Assembly: GCA_943372995.1 (NCBI GenBank)
Contig: CALSAQ010000004.1
Location: 62,001 to 126,000, forward strand
Reading direction: 5' to 3'
From: CAJBVG01 sp943372995
GTDB lineage: Bacteria > Bacteroidota > Bacteroidia > Sphingobacteriales > Sphingobacteriaceae
Length of the DNA stretch: 64,000 bases
The position numbers and the translations under genes were made by a program. Numbering within the stretch: the first letter of the stretch is position 1; every line of letters begins with the position of its first letter. Of this stretch, positions 1 through 8,339 are shown in pieces. The notes below the pieces were generated by a model, which saw only the letters and a list, made by a program, of their open reading frames with translations, was not told the origin of the DNA and did no database searches.

Positions 1-333
1 GAGCAGCAACGTCTTGCTTGGAATCGGGGTGATTTAAAAGCCTACATGGATGGATATTTGAATTCCGATTCGCTGGTTTTCATAGGTAAAAGAGGCCCTC
101 AGTATGGCTGGCAGAAAACTTATGATAACTATTTAAAATCATATCCCAATAAATCGGCTATGGGTGAGCTGTATTTTAGTTTATTGAAAATCGACATAAT
201 AGATTCAAAGAATGCTATGGTTCTAGGAGCTTGGATGCTAAAGAGAGAAAAGGATGAGCCAAGTGGATACTTTACATTGAGGTTGAAAAAAATAAAAGGT
301 CAATGGAAGATTGTGTATGATCACAGCAGTTAG
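1..333 (+). CDS. DUF4440/SnoaL-like protein, 5' end cut by window
   Basis: The reading frame is open from base 1; the first ATG (46) is internal because AWNRGDLKAYMDGY already belongs to the fold. The visible 110 residues look like the NTF2/SnoaL-like cone fold: an N-terminal helix with WNRGD and later strands with the DGY..SDSLVFIG pattern. The C-terminal strand, GQWKIVYDHSS, is typical of DUF4440 proteins. The family includes small-molecule-binding and enzymatic members, and nothing here fixes a substrate. A signal peptide cannot be judged because the start lies outside the window. The fold is a motif-based call; the function is unknown. Confidence 0.65.
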   Translation, partial: EQQRLAWNRGDLKAYMDGYLNSDSLVFIGKRGPQYGWQKTYDNYLKSYPNKSAMGELYFSLLKIDIIDSKNAMVLGAWMLKREKDEPSGYFTLRLKKIKGQWKIVYDHSS

Positions 334-345
334 ATACTAAAACGT

Positions 346-353
346 TATTTTTG
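346..353 (+). promoter_or_regulatory. Candidate -7 box (TATTTTTG) for the T9SS cargo gene
   Basis: TATTTTTG fits the Bacteroidota -7 consensus TAnnTTTG and lies 13 bases before the ATG at 367, giving a leader of about 10 bases. I see no clear -33 TTTG, so support rests on the box and its position. Confidence 0.4.
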
Positions 354-366
354 GAGTTTATTCCAC

Positions 367-963
367 ATGCGTTTCCAGCTCGTATTATTTTTCTTGTTTT
401 TAAACCTCGTTGCAAAAGCACAAGATGAAGGTCCTTTAGATGCTATCACCGCATTGGAAAATAACTCAAAAGTTTACCTCAAATGGACTATAAAATCAGG
501 TAATACTTGTAACGGAATTAGAATACATCGCTCCAGCGATTCTATAAGTTTCAATACTATAGGTCAGATTAATGGAATATGTGGTAGCACTACAGAGTCT
601 ATTTCGTATACTTTTACCGACGATTCTCCAAAACTCAATGCAAAAAATTACTATACAATAGAAATGGGTGATTTGGGCTTCTCTAGAATTGTTTCAGTTG
701 AAGTATTTGATTTTAGCGCAGGAATTATCGTTAGACCCCAACCCGCAAATGAATTCGTTCAACTAATTTTTATGAACGATAGAAATGAACACTATATTCT
801 TCAAATGTATAATTTACAAGGTGAGTTAATGGTCGAAAAATCTAGTGAAACAAATAGGTTCGAGATAGACACAAATGACTTCCCTAATGGGATTTATGTT
901 TACAAAATAGTAAATGAAAAACTAACCCCACTTACTTCCAATAAAATTATTGTAAATAGATAA
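367..963 (+). CDS. Small secreted protein: FN3-like domain plus T9SS type A sorting domain
   Basis: This 198-residue protein starts with a signal peptide (about residues 1-18, ending in AKAQ). Residues about 25-115 resemble a fibronectin type III domain: a KVYLKW strand, the CNGIRIHRSSD region, and NYYTIEMGD near the end. Residues about 122-198 match a T9SS type A C-terminal signal: RPQPANEFVQL at the start, then YNLQGELM and NGIYVYKI. The protein is therefore predicted to cross the outer membrane through the PorP/GldKLMN/PorZ system encoded in this window. The cargo is unusually small, with only one module besides the signal. It may be a surface adhesin or binding module; no catalytic residues are visible. 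Confidence 0.75.
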   Translation: MRFQLVLFFLFLNLVAKAQDEGPLDAITALENNSKVYLKWTIKSGNTCNGIRIHRSSDSISFNTIGQINGICGSTTESISYTFTDDSPKLNAKNYYTIEMGDLGFSRIVSVEVFDFSAGIIVRPQPANEFVQLIFMNDRNEHYILQMYNLQGELMVEKSSETNRFEIDTNDFPNGIYVYKIVNEKLTPLTSNKIIVNR

Positions 964-1073
964 GCACCTTTTATGTTGATTTTGAACACTTGAGAGTGGA
1001 TTAATGAAAAAATATTTTTTTTTGAAATCCAGCTAACATTATTTCTCGTTAGTTCCATCAAATGATATTCAAA

Positions 1074-1646
1074 ATGAAAAAACTTATCTCAACACTTACA
1101 TTAGCAGTAGTAGCTATTGCTTTTGTATCTACAACATCTTTCGCTCAAGGAATGTCGAAAGAAAAAACAGTTATGGTTGGTGGAGCAGCGATGTATCCAA
1201 GTAAAGACATCGTAGACAATGCTGTAAATTCTAAAGATCATACTACATTAGTTGCAGCAGTAAAAGCAGCTGGTTTAGTAGAAACTTTAAAATCTGCAGG
1301 TCCATTTACAGTGTTTGCACCTACAAATGATGCTTTTGCAAAATTACCAGCAGGAACAGTTGATAATTTATTAAAACCAGAAAACAAAGGTTCACTAACA
1401 AAAGTATTAACTTATCATGTGGTGGCAGGAAAAATGGATGCAGCTGATTTGTCGAAAGCAATTAAAAATGGCAAAGGAAAAGCTACATTAAAAACTGTTG
1501 CAGGTGGCACATTAACTGCTACAATGAAAGGTAAAAACATTATGCTAACAGATGAGAACGGTGGAATGGCTACAGTAACTATTGCTGATGTATACCAAAA
1601 AAATGGAGTAATTCACGTAATTAATTCTGTGGTATTACCTAAATAA
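1074..1646 (+). CDS. Fasciclin (FAS1) domain secreted protein
   Basis: A signal peptide (MKKLISTLTLAVVAIAFVST, ending in SFAQ) is followed by one FAS1 domain over about residues 50-190. The FAS1 signatures are visible: VNSKDHTTLVAAVKAAGLV, GPFTVFAPTNDAFAKLPAG, VLTYHVVAGKM and GVIHVINSVVLPK. FAS1 domains usually mediate adhesion at the cell surface or in the matrix. The frame also has an ATG at 1062, but the one at 1074 gives a normal signal-peptide n-region, so I chose it. There is no T9SS signal, so the product probably stays in the periplasm or is released by another route. The gene converges with the cyclase gene across an inverted repeat. Confidence 0.88.
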   Translation: MKKLISTLTLAVVAIAFVSTTSFAQGMSKEKTVMVGGAAMYPSKDIVDNAVNSKDHTTLVAAVKAAGLVETLKSAGPFTVFAPTNDAFAKLPAGTVDNLLKPENKGSLTKVLTYHVVAGKMDAADLSKAIKNGKGKATLKTVAGGTLTATMKGKNIMLTDENGGMATVTIADVYQKNGVIHVINSVVLPK

Positions 1647-1715
1647 TATGCTTGTATGGTAATATGCTGGTATGCTAATAATTTTTATATTAGCATATCA
1701 GCATACTAGCATATT
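1645..1715. repeat. Intergenic inverted cluster of 8-bp repeats between convergent genes
   Basis: Units close to ATATGCTR are repeated head to tail at 1645-1680 and in reverse orientation at 1689-1715. An arm ending GGTATGCTAATA pairs with TATTAGCATATCAG across an AT-rich loop (about 1681-1688), with one mismatch over about 18 pairs. The stop codon of the fasciclin gene and the last codons of the cyclase gene lie inside the repeat. It could act as a two-way transcript end. Confidence 0.7.
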
Positions 1716-2453
1716 AAACAAAAGAGGTTTGCTTGGACTAGCATCGGTCATTAATGATGCAATTTGTAGATTAAGAAAATAAGTTCCATCAATAACTTCG
1801 TCAGGAACATATATCAGTTCTGTAATCGTCATGTCTTTTCTAAAGCTCTCATGAAAGTCCCAATAAGCTTTATGTGCTGCTAATTCTCCTCCATCTTCTT
1901 CTCTATCAACAGAAGGTAAATCGATAAGCAAATGCTTAATGCCTAATTCACGTAAATGTTTACATAATTCGGCGCTTAAATAAGTTGGATTACTTCCCGA
2001 ATAATTTCTACTTAGTTTTTCTGAGCTATTAGGTTGAGTTCTTATAATAAGAGCTTCACAATCTTCTATTTTTTTAAATGATGATAAACATTCTAAACCA
2101 ACAATAAAATCGTCGTCTTTTTTTATGGGGTTAGTTGTAATTAATTGTGCGAAATAAAAAAAGTTTGTTAAACAATCGTTAATGCATATTCTTTCTTTAC
2201 TAATATGGCCAATGCATTCTGTGTGAGTTCCATTGCCGTGAGCGTTTAAGAATAAGTTCTCACAATTTGCAGAACCACCCTCTAATACCGAACCTACAAA
2301 AGACCCTACACGTATGGGCTCAAATTGAGCAGAAGGAATATGAAAAGCATTGACACCTTTATTAGGCTCAATAGGAATTGATAAATCTATTCCTTTGTTA
2401 AGATCAATACTAACTTTGGTATGATTAAAAGTAGTTTCAATTTTCATTTTCAA
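1698..2453 (-). CDS. Cyclase family protein (kynurenine formamidase-like metal hydrolase)
   Basis: This 251-residue protein belongs to the cyclase/kynurenine formamidase-like family (PF04199 type). The diagnostic metal-site region is HGNGTHTECIGHI near residues 92-104, matching the family HxGTHxD/ExxxH pattern, with an Asp-rich LLIDLPSVDREEDGG stretch near residue 175. Family members are metal-dependent hydrolases such as arylformamidase or isatin hydrolase; the substrate here is not known. Its start (ATG at 2453, or 2447) overlaps the end of hemW by 17 or 11 bases, so the two are probably co-transcribed. The last five residues (NMLVC) are encoded by the 8-bp repeat cluster, so the C-terminus appears to have been replaced or extended by repeat DNA. 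Confidence 0.8.
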   Translation of the reverse strand: MKMKIETTFNHTKVSIDLNKGIDLSIPIEPNKGVNAFHIPSAQFEPIRVGSFVGSVLEGGSANCENLFLNAHGNGTHTECIGHISKERICINDCLTNFFYFAQLITTNPIKKDDDFIVGLECLSSFKKIEDCEALIIRTQPNSSEKLSRNYSGSNPTYLSAELCKHLRELGIKHLLIDLPSVDREEDGGELAAHKAYWDFHESFRKDMTITELIYVPDEVIDGTYFLNLQIASLMTDASPSKPLLFNMLVC

Positions 2454-3585
2454 AATTTTCAGTTATAAACAATTCAGCAGCAATTTTGTCTGTCAATAAT
2501 TTTCCCTTGATAGTAGTTTTATAATAATCGCCCGATTCTTCTAACCAAGCATTGTCAATAAAATTACTAATTCCATTTTTGAGTTTTGTTAATATAGAAG
2601 AGCCAAATTCAGTTTCAATGTATTTTTTTGATACCCCTTTAGAAGTTCTGAATCCCAACATCAAATATTCATTTAACCGATCATTTAATTTGAGTTCTTC
2701 AACTTGTGCAGGTATTCTATTATGAGCTAATTCATCAATGTACTTTATATTATTAGCAATATTCCATTGTCGGGTGTTCTTGTCGAATGAATGAGCAGAT
2801 GGACCAATACCTAGATAGGGTTTTGCTTCCCAATAAGAAGAATTGTGTTTTGAATAAAAGCCAGGTTTTGCAAAATTCGATATCTCATAATGTTCAAACC
2901 CATTTTCAGCTAAACATTCCATAAGAATTTCAAATTGAGATGCAGCTTGTTCCTCATCCATAGGTTTTACTTTGCCCTTAGCTACCCAATTTCCTAAAGC
3001 TGTTTTGTCTTCAACCGTTAATGCATAAGAGGAAATATGTCTGATTTCTAGTTCTAACGCTCTCTTAATATTATCAAGCCACTCTTTGTCACTTAAATTG
3101 GGTAGCCCATAGATTAGGTCGATACTTATGTTCTCTATGCCGATATCCTGTGCTCTTCTGATGGAATCTATAGCTTCTGAACTTTGATGTGCCCTATTCA
3201 TCCATAATAAATCTCTATCAATAAACGACTGAACACCTATACTCAAACGATTAACACCTATTTTATGTATTGATTCTAAGTATTGTTTATTAAGATCGTC
3301 GGGATTTGCTTCTAATGTAATTTCTGGTGTTGATGAAATTGGAAAATGTTGTTCAATCTTATGAAGTATTTTTTCGATGTCCTTATAGGGTATTAATGAG
3401 GGTGTGCCTCCACCAAAATAAATGGTATCTGTGTCGGAGTCTTTTAAATAATTCTCTCTAAGTTCAATTTCGTGTAATAAAGCATTAATCATTTCGTCTT
3501 TATACTTCAAAGAAGTACTAAAGTGAAAATCGCAGTAGTGACATGCTTGTTTGCAAAATGGAATATGTATATATATACCCGCCAT
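2437..3585 (-). CDS. hemW: HemW-like radical SAM heme chaperone
   Basis: From the ATG at 3585 the protein begins MAGIYIHIPFC and carries the radical SAM CxxxCxxC motif at C11, C15 and C18, the site of the [4Fe-4S] cluster. FGGGTPSLIP (SAM-binding GGGTP) and IGVQSFIDRDL further identify the HemN/HemW family. The Cys right after the cluster motif in true HemN oxidases is absent: the motif reads CHYCDF. That argues for the heme-inserting protein HemW rather than coproporphyrinogen dehydrogenase. An upstream in-frame ATG at 3609 would add eight residues (MNFTEIRC) with no family support. The length (382 residues) is normal. It is followed by the cyclase gene with a short overlap. Confidence 0.88.
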   Translation of the reverse strand: MAGIYIHIPFCKQACHYCDFHFSTSLKYKDEMINALLHEIELRENYLKDSDTDTIYFGGGTPSLIPYKDIEKILHKIEQHFPISSTPEITLEANPDDLNKQYLESIHKIGVNRLSIGVQSFIDRDLLWMNRAHQSSEAIDSIRRAQDIGIENISIDLIYGLPNLSDKEWLDNIKRALELEIRHISSYALTVEDKTALGNWVAKGKVKPMDEEQAASQFEILMECLAENGFEHYEISNFAKPGFYSKHNSSYWEAKPYLGIGPSAHSFDKNTRQWNIANNIKYIDELAHNRIPAQVEELKLNDRLNEYLMLGFRTSKGVSKKYIETEFGSSILTKLKNGISNFIDNAWLEESGDYYKTTIKGKLLTDKIAAELFITENFENEN

Positions 3586-3623
3586 GCAACGAATTTCAGT
3601 AAAATTCAATTAATTTAGCCCAG

Positions 3624-5342
3624 ATGAGGAAAGCTTTTTTATTTCTTTGCTTTATATTACTGTCTGTAAGTAAGTTAGTTGCTCAGGATAAAACTGTTTT
3701 ATTGAAAATCATACCCGATTTACCCATTTCTATTAAGTACGATACGCTGTTTACCGATACGATGGACAGAAATGTAGAGATACGATATATAGAAAATAAA
3801 TTAAAAGCGAAGGGTTATGTAAATATTAAAAAAACAAAACTTGTTTCCGAATCGAATAAATTGTTGGTGTACTACGATTATGGACTACAATGGAAATGGG
3901 GAGAAGTGAGGTTGTCGGAAGAGATAAAGTCTTACTTTTCAAAGTCAGATCTTAAAAGATTGTCAACTAAAAACGATGTAATTGATATCGGTGCATTAGA
4001 GGAAATATTTGATAAAATATTAAGTTATGCAGAAGAGCACGGACATCCTTTCGCAGAAATAAGATTCGATTCTGTAGAAGTAATTAATCAGAAAGTAAAT
4101 ACAATTATAAAAATTGATTTCAATACAAAGATAATAGTCGACAGTTTGAAATTGATTGGAGAGAATGTTATTCACTCCAGTTTTTTAACTAATTACTTAG
4201 GTTTAAGATATAATAGTTTGTATGATGAAAGAAAAATAATGGCTATTCAAAATCGGATTGATGAGTTAGGTTTTGTTAGGCTTAAAAATTCTCCTCAGCT
4301 TTATTTCATTAATAACAAGGCAAAATTAGTCTTAGATCTTGGTCGTAGAAATGCAAACAAATTTGATGGCTTAATTGGGATACAGCCTAGTAGCAATAAT
4401 CAGAAAACGGCAATAATTGGTCAAATAAATTTGTATTTGGTTAACTTATTAAAAAGGGGGGAGAAATTAAATGTAGAGTTTAGAAGCCAAGCAAATGAAA
4501 CAAGAGATTTAAAATTAAATTTCAACTATCCTTATGTTTTAAATTCAAATTTTGGTGTCGATTTAAATTTAGAAATTAGAAGACAAGACACAAGCTTTAC
4601 CAATATATCTAGAGGTTTTGCATTTCAGTATTTATTGCAAGGAAACAATCAGATTAAATTAATATATAGAGTAGATGAAAGTAATCTATTGTCAACTAAA
4701 AAATATTCAAATGTTAGTGTTTTGCCAGATATAGTGGATGTAAAGAAATATTCGTATGGAATAAATACACAGATTGAGCATATAGATTATAGAGTTAATC
4801 CAAGTAAAGGATATGGCTTCAATGTTACAGTATTGTTTGGTCAGAGAACTATCGAAAAAAATTCTGGACTTAACGATACATTATATAATGGATTAGAACT
4901 AAAGTCGAATCAGATACAATTATTAATGCAAGTGCGAAAATATTTCAGGTTAAGTAAAAGAAATGTTTTAGCTGGAATATTAAACATGAAATGGATTGAA
5001 GCTGATAAATTATTCAATAACGAACTGATTAGGTTTGGAGGGATAAACGATTTGAGAGGTTTTAGCGAAGAATCCATATTTGCATCTTATTTTTGGCAAA
5101 CGAGTATTGAGTATAGGTTTATTATAGATAGAAATTCATTTTTTAGGGTGTTCTATGATCAGGCTTATTTTTACAATAGTGTATTAAGTGTAGAGGATTA
5201 TCCTTACGGTATTGGAACAGGAGTTCAGGTTCAAACGGTGGCAGGTATATTGCAATTAAGTTATGCATTAGGGGCGCAAAACAATACAGGATTAAATTTC
5301 CAAACAGGAAAGATTCATTTTGGAATCATCAATTATTTTTAA
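3624..5342 (+). CDS. BamA/TamA-like outer membrane protein
   Basis: A signal peptide (residues 1-20, ending in VAQ) is followed by periplasmic POTRA-like segments, with IIVDSLKLIGENVIHSSFLTN a typical POTRA strand-helix near residue 180. A 16-strand barrel-like region of the bacterial surface antigen family begins near residue 245. The conserved FGGINDLRGF motif of this family appears near residue 475. At 572 residues it is shorter than BamA (about 800), so TamA-like is more likely than the essential BamA. It probably inserts or assembles outer-membrane proteins. The gene is divergent from hemW with a 38-base gap, and DUF4271 follows 11 bases after its stop. Confidence 0.8.
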   Translation: MRKAFLFLCFILLSVSKLVAQDKTVLLKIIPDLPISIKYDTLFTDTMDRNVEIRYIENKLKAKGYVNIKKTKLVSESNKLLVYYDYGLQWKWGEVRLSEEIKSYFSKSDLKRLSTKNDVIDIGALEEIFDKILSYAEEHGHPFAEIRFDSVEVINQKVNTIIKIDFNTKIIVDSLKLIGENVIHSSFLTNYLGLRYNSLYDERKIMAIQNRIDELGFVRLKNSPQLYFINNKAKLVLDLGRRNANKFDGLIGIQPSSNNQKTAIIGQINLYLVNLLKRGEKLNVEFRSQANETRDLKLNFNYPYVLNSNFGVDLNLEIRRQDTSFTNISRGFAFQYLLQGNNQIKLIYRVDESNLLSTKKYSNVSVLPDIVDVKKYSYGINTQIEHIDYRVNPSKGYGFNVTVLFGQRTIEKNSGLNDTLYNGLELKSNQIQLLMQVRKYFRLSKRNVLAGILNMKWIEADKLFNNELIRFGGINDLRGFSEESIFASYFWQTSIEYRFIIDRNSFFRVFYDQAYFYNSVLSVEDYPYGIGTGVQVQTVAGILQLSYALGAQNNTGLNFQTGKIHFGIINYF

Positions 5343-5353
5343 ACTTTTGCAAA

Positions 5354-6283
5354 ATGAATATTAAAACACTTGTATTACTAGGTCTATTACTGCTTACAGG
5401 GAATTTATGCGGAAAAGCACAAACAAGCGATTCTAGTGAGAGAGGAGCAGTAGATACAAGTAATTATGTATTGGATAGAGATAGTGTAGCTTATGTTATT
5501 ATCGACTCCACAAGAATTTTTCAAACAGATACTATAAAAAAAATAGTGTTATCGAAATATAAATCTACCGATTATAATTTTCTAAATACAAAAATGCTCG
5601 ACAACAGAAAGTATGTGAACAGGAATGATATTCGTGTTAGAAAAGTAGAGCATCAATGGTTAATATTTACACTGTTATTTATAGTGTTTTTGTATACTGT
5701 AATAAAAAATGTTTACGACAAAACTTTAGGTGTAATTTTCCAAGCGTATTGGAACGACAGGGCAATCAATCAGTTCACGCGTGATGATAATTTTTTCAAA
5801 CTTAGAAATTCTGTATTATACTTTGTGCTATTTGCTATAGTATATGGTTTATTGCTTAAATATATTTTTAATTATTTCGACATTCAATTAAGGTACAAAG
5901 GGTTTGAAGAATATGTATTTATTTGTACTCTAATTGCACTGTTTTATTTGGCAAAGTTTATCTTATTAAAGATTACAGGCTTTATTTTTTCAATGCAGCG
6001 ATTGATATCAGGCTACTTATCAATTCTGTCGGTTTCAAATTTTGTGTATTCAATTATTATTATCCCATTATTATTATTTTATCAATTTTTAGATAACCAC
6101 CTTCAGCCCATTTTATTAGCGATTATCCTAATATTATTCTGTTTTAATACGGTTTATAAGTATTTACGAACAGGTAGTTTTGTGATAAATAATTTTCAGT
6201 TTCCAAAGTTTTATTTATTTCTGTATCTTTGCACCCTTGAAATAATGCCTTTGTTGATTGTCTACAAAGTATTTATAGCATAG
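5354..6283 (+). CDS. DUF4271 integral membrane protein
   Basis: This 309-residue protein has an N-terminal hydrophobic stretch ending near KAQ (residue 23), a polar region to about residue 100, then several membrane segments. These include WLIFTLLFIVFLYTVIKNVY, LYFVLFAIVYGLLLKYIF, YVFICTLIALFYLAKFILL and two near the C-terminus. The middle part (FQAYWNDRAINQFTRDD) is typical of DUF4271, a family restricted to Bacteroidota. DUF4271 is commonly found directly upstream of the uroporphyrinogen-III synthase gene, as here. Its function is unknown; linkage suggests envelope or tetrapyrrole-related work, but that is only inference. A candidate hemD promoter lies inside the 3' end of this gene. Confidence 0.8.
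   Translation: MNIKTLVLLGLLLLTGNLCGKAQTSDSSERGAVDTSNYVLDRDSVAYVIIDSTRIFQTDTIKKIVLSKYKSTDYNFLNTKMLDNRKYVNRNDIRVRKVEHQWLIFTLLFIVFLYTVIKNVYDKTLGVIFQAYWNDRAINQFTRDDNFFKLRNSVLYFVLFAIVYGLLLKYIFNYFDIQLRYKGFEEYVFICTLIALFYLAKFILLKITGFIFSMQRLISGYLSILSVSNFVYSIIIIPLLLFYQFLDNHLQPILLAIILILFCFNTVYKYLRTGSFVINNFQFPKFYLFLYLCTLEIMPLLIVYKVFIA
6224..6231 (+). promoter_or_regulatory. Candidate internal promoter for hemD (TATCTTTG)
   Basis: TATCTTTG followed by CACCC is a close match to the Bacteroidota -7 element and lies inside the DUF4271 coding region, 82 bases before the hemD start. It could let hemD be transcribed apart from the upstream genes. No convincing -33 element is visible. Confidence 0.35.
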
Positions 6284-6312
6284 TTTTTGCGTGGAGATAT
6301 TAATACAGAAGT

Positions 6313-7068
6313 ATGGATAAGAAATTGAAAGTAAAGAGCATTTTGGTTACACAACCAAAACCAGAGTCGGACAAGTCGCCTTTCTTTGATTTAGCTAAGA
6401 AATACAACCTAAAGATAGATTTTAGGCCATTTATACATGTTGAAGGTATTCCAGCAAAGGAATTCCGTAAAGAGAAATTGAACCCTCTCGACTTTTCGGC
6501 TGTAATATTTACTAGTAGAAATTCAATTGATCATTATTTCAGAGTTTGTGAAGAACTGAGAATTGAGGTTCCAGCTGAGATGAAATATTTCTGCATTACA
6601 GAAGCTGTAGCATTATATATGCAGAAGTATGTCCAATATCGTAAACGAAAAGTTTTTATCGGTAAACAAACGACAGCTGATTTAATTGAAGTGATAAAAA
6701 AACATAAAGAGGAGAAATATTTTTATCCTTGTACAGATGTCCATACAGATGATATTCCTGTTTTTTTAAGAAACAGCGGTTTTAATATCTCTGAAGCTGT
6801 TATATATCGTACTGTATGTAGCGACCTATCTGATTTGGCTGAGGTAAATTATGATATGATAGCCTTTTTCAGTCCATCTGGAATTAAATCTTTATTTAAG
6901 AACTTCCCTGATTTTAAGCAAAATAACACACGTATTGCCACATTTGGTCCAACTACGGCCAAAGCAGTAATTGATGCTGGCCTTAATATCGACGTGCAAG
7001 CACCAAGCCCACAGGCACCATCTATGACTATGGCAATTGAAGAGTATGTAAAAACCGCTAATAAATAG
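6313..7068 (+). CDS. hemD: Uroporphyrinogen-III synthase
   Basis: This 251-residue protein matches the HemD fold, two Rossmann-like lobes joined by a hairpin. Recognisable parts are VKSILVTQPKPESDKSPF at the N-terminus, LDFSAVIFTSRNSIDHYF (lobe swap), YDMIAFFSPSGIKSLFKNF and the C-terminal RIATFGPTTAKAVIDAGL. It should cyclise and invert ring D of hydroxymethylbilane to give uroporphyrinogen III, the branch point for heme and related tetrapyrroles. Sequence conservation in HemD is weak, so the call rests on the set of motifs and the DUF4271 neighbour. Other heme genes apart from hemW are not in this window. Confidence 0.85.
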   Translation: MDKKLKVKSILVTQPKPESDKSPFFDLAKKYNLKIDFRPFIHVEGIPAKEFRKEKLNPLDFSAVIFTSRNSIDHYFRVCEELRIEVPAEMKYFCITEAVALYMQKYVQYRKRKVFIGKQTTADLIEVIKKHKEEKYFYPCTDVHTDDIPVFLRNSGFNISEAVIYRTVCSDLSDLAEVNYDMIAFFSPSGIKSLFKNFPDFKQNNTRIATFGPTTAKAVIDAGLNIDVQAPSPQAPSMTMAIEEYVKTANK

Positions 7069-7139
7069 GCACTTACCTCATTTTTGGTATTAAATTTGTT
7101 GTTTTTAACGATTCTAATATTAAGGAATTGTGTTCAAAA

Positions 7140-7170
7140 TTTGCATCTAGATATAATTATGCTATTTTTG
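7140..7170 (+). promoter_or_regulatory. Promoter of porP/sprF: TTTG-N19-TATTTTTG
   Basis: TTTG at 7140-7143 and TATTTTTG at 7163-7170 are separated by 19 bases, an excellent fit to the Bacteroidota -33/-7 promoter. Transcription would start near 7174, giving a leader of about 32 bases before the ATG at 7206. Confidence 0.6.
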
Positions 7171-7205
7171 AAATCCTTGGTTTTATAGTTGTTATTTAGG
7201 ATTAA

Positions 7206-8138
7206 ATGAAAAACAAATTTAGATTACTGCTAATTCTATTGGTTTTAGTAGGTTTTAAGACATTTGCACAGCAAGACCCGCAATATTCTCATTACATGTT
7301 TAATGGGTTTGTATTTAATCCAGCATTAGCAGGAAGTAAAGAATCTCTAAGTGCATTAGGTTTATTTCGTACACAATATGTAGGAATTGATGGAGGACCA
7401 CAAACTCAGACGATAAGTGCACATATGCCAATTGTGAATATTAACAGTGGTGTTGGAGTACATATTATCAACGACGGGATTGGCTTGGGGAATAATAACT
7501 TATCCTTTATGGCTTCTTATGCGTATAAATACCAATTAGCTAATGGAACCCTGTCTGGGGGTTTGGGATTAGGCTTTATTCAAAGGTCTCTTGATGGGTC
7601 TAAATTAAAATCAAATGATCCAAATGACCCTGTTATACCAACTGGAAAATTAAATGCTGTTAAACTTGATATTAACTTAGGGGCATTCTATAATACAGAA
7701 TTGTATTATGTGGGTTTGTCGGCAACGCATTTAAATAGAGCTAATATGGCCTTTGATGGGATAAAGTCGAGCGAATACCGCAATGTTATTCATACAAACT
7801 TAGTTGCTGGATATAATTGGAATATTTCACCAACATTAGACATTAAGCCTTCAGTACTATTAAAATATTCTAAAGCAATATCTTTTGATGTAAATGCAAT
7901 GGCATTTATTAATCAGAGATTTTGGGGAGGTTTATCGTATCGTTTAAACGATGCTGTAATTGGTATAGTAGGTTTAAATATTACCCCACAAATCAAATTT
8001 AGCTACGCTTACGACTATACTTTATCGAATTTAAATGTTGCCAGTTCAGGTTCTCATGAGGCAATTTTAGGTTATGATGTAGTATTTAAGAAAAAAGTAA
8101 AGACCGATGTTATTATAAAAACACCAAGGTTTTTATAG
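7206..8138 (+). CDS. PorP/SprF family T9SS outer membrane protein
   Basis: The protein has a signal peptide (about residues 1-21, ending in TFAQ) and the family start QQDPQYSHYMFNGFVFNPALAGS, the hallmark of the PorP/SprF family. The remainder is a predicted beta-barrel of about 290 residues with alternating strands and aromatic ends. PorP and SprF proteins are outer-membrane partners of the T9SS; some work with the PorK/PorN ring and others with individual substrates such as SprB. Its place 200 bases before gldK argues for the machine-linked role of PorP. The two subtypes cannot be separated by eye. Confidence 0.9.
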   Translation: MKNKFRLLLILLVLVGFKTFAQQDPQYSHYMFNGFVFNPALAGSKESLSALGLFRTQYVGIDGGPQTQTISAHMPIVNINSGVGVHIINDGIGLGNNNLSFMASYAYKYQLANGTLSGGLGLGFIQRSLDGSKLKSNDPNDPVIPTGKLNAVKLDINLGAFYNTELYYVGLSATHLNRANMAFDGIKSSEYRNVIHTNLVAGYNWNISPTLDIKPSVLLKYSKAISFDVNAMAFINQRFWGGLSYRLNDAVIGIVGLNITPQIKFSYAYDYTLSNLNVASSGSHEAILGYDVVFKKKVKTDVIIKTPRFL

Positions 8139-8276
8139 GAAAAACAACCATTTTATACTATATTTAAAATCGTATCGTTTTAAAAAACCCATTAAATAGT
8201 AATTTTTTTCGATAATTTTTCGAAATTAGGAATAAAAATTATTCACATTCGTTCTTTATTATTTAGTATATTATAC

Positions 8277-8284
8277 TATTTTTG
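8277..8284 (+). promoter_or_regulatory. Candidate -7 box (TATTTTTG) for the gldKLMN operon
   Basis: TATTTTTG in the 201-base gap between porP and gldK would start transcription near 8288, about 50 bases before the gldK ATG. There is no clear -33 TTTG. The rest of the gap (8139-8339) is AT-rich and shows nothing else I can name. Confidence 0.4.
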
Positions 8285-8339
8285 TGTTTACGGCTTATTT
8301 AATTAATTATATAAAAGCAAAATTTTAGTAACCCTTGCT

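Noticed and set aside
2437..3585. Oxygen-independent coproporphyrinogen III oxidase (HemN) instead of HemW
   Set aside because: The extra Cys after the CxxxCxxC motif expected in HemN is missing, and the length fits HemW.
8206..8224. Inverted repeat TTTCGA/TCGAAA before gldK as an operator
   Set aside because: It is short and AT-rich and no second copy supports it.
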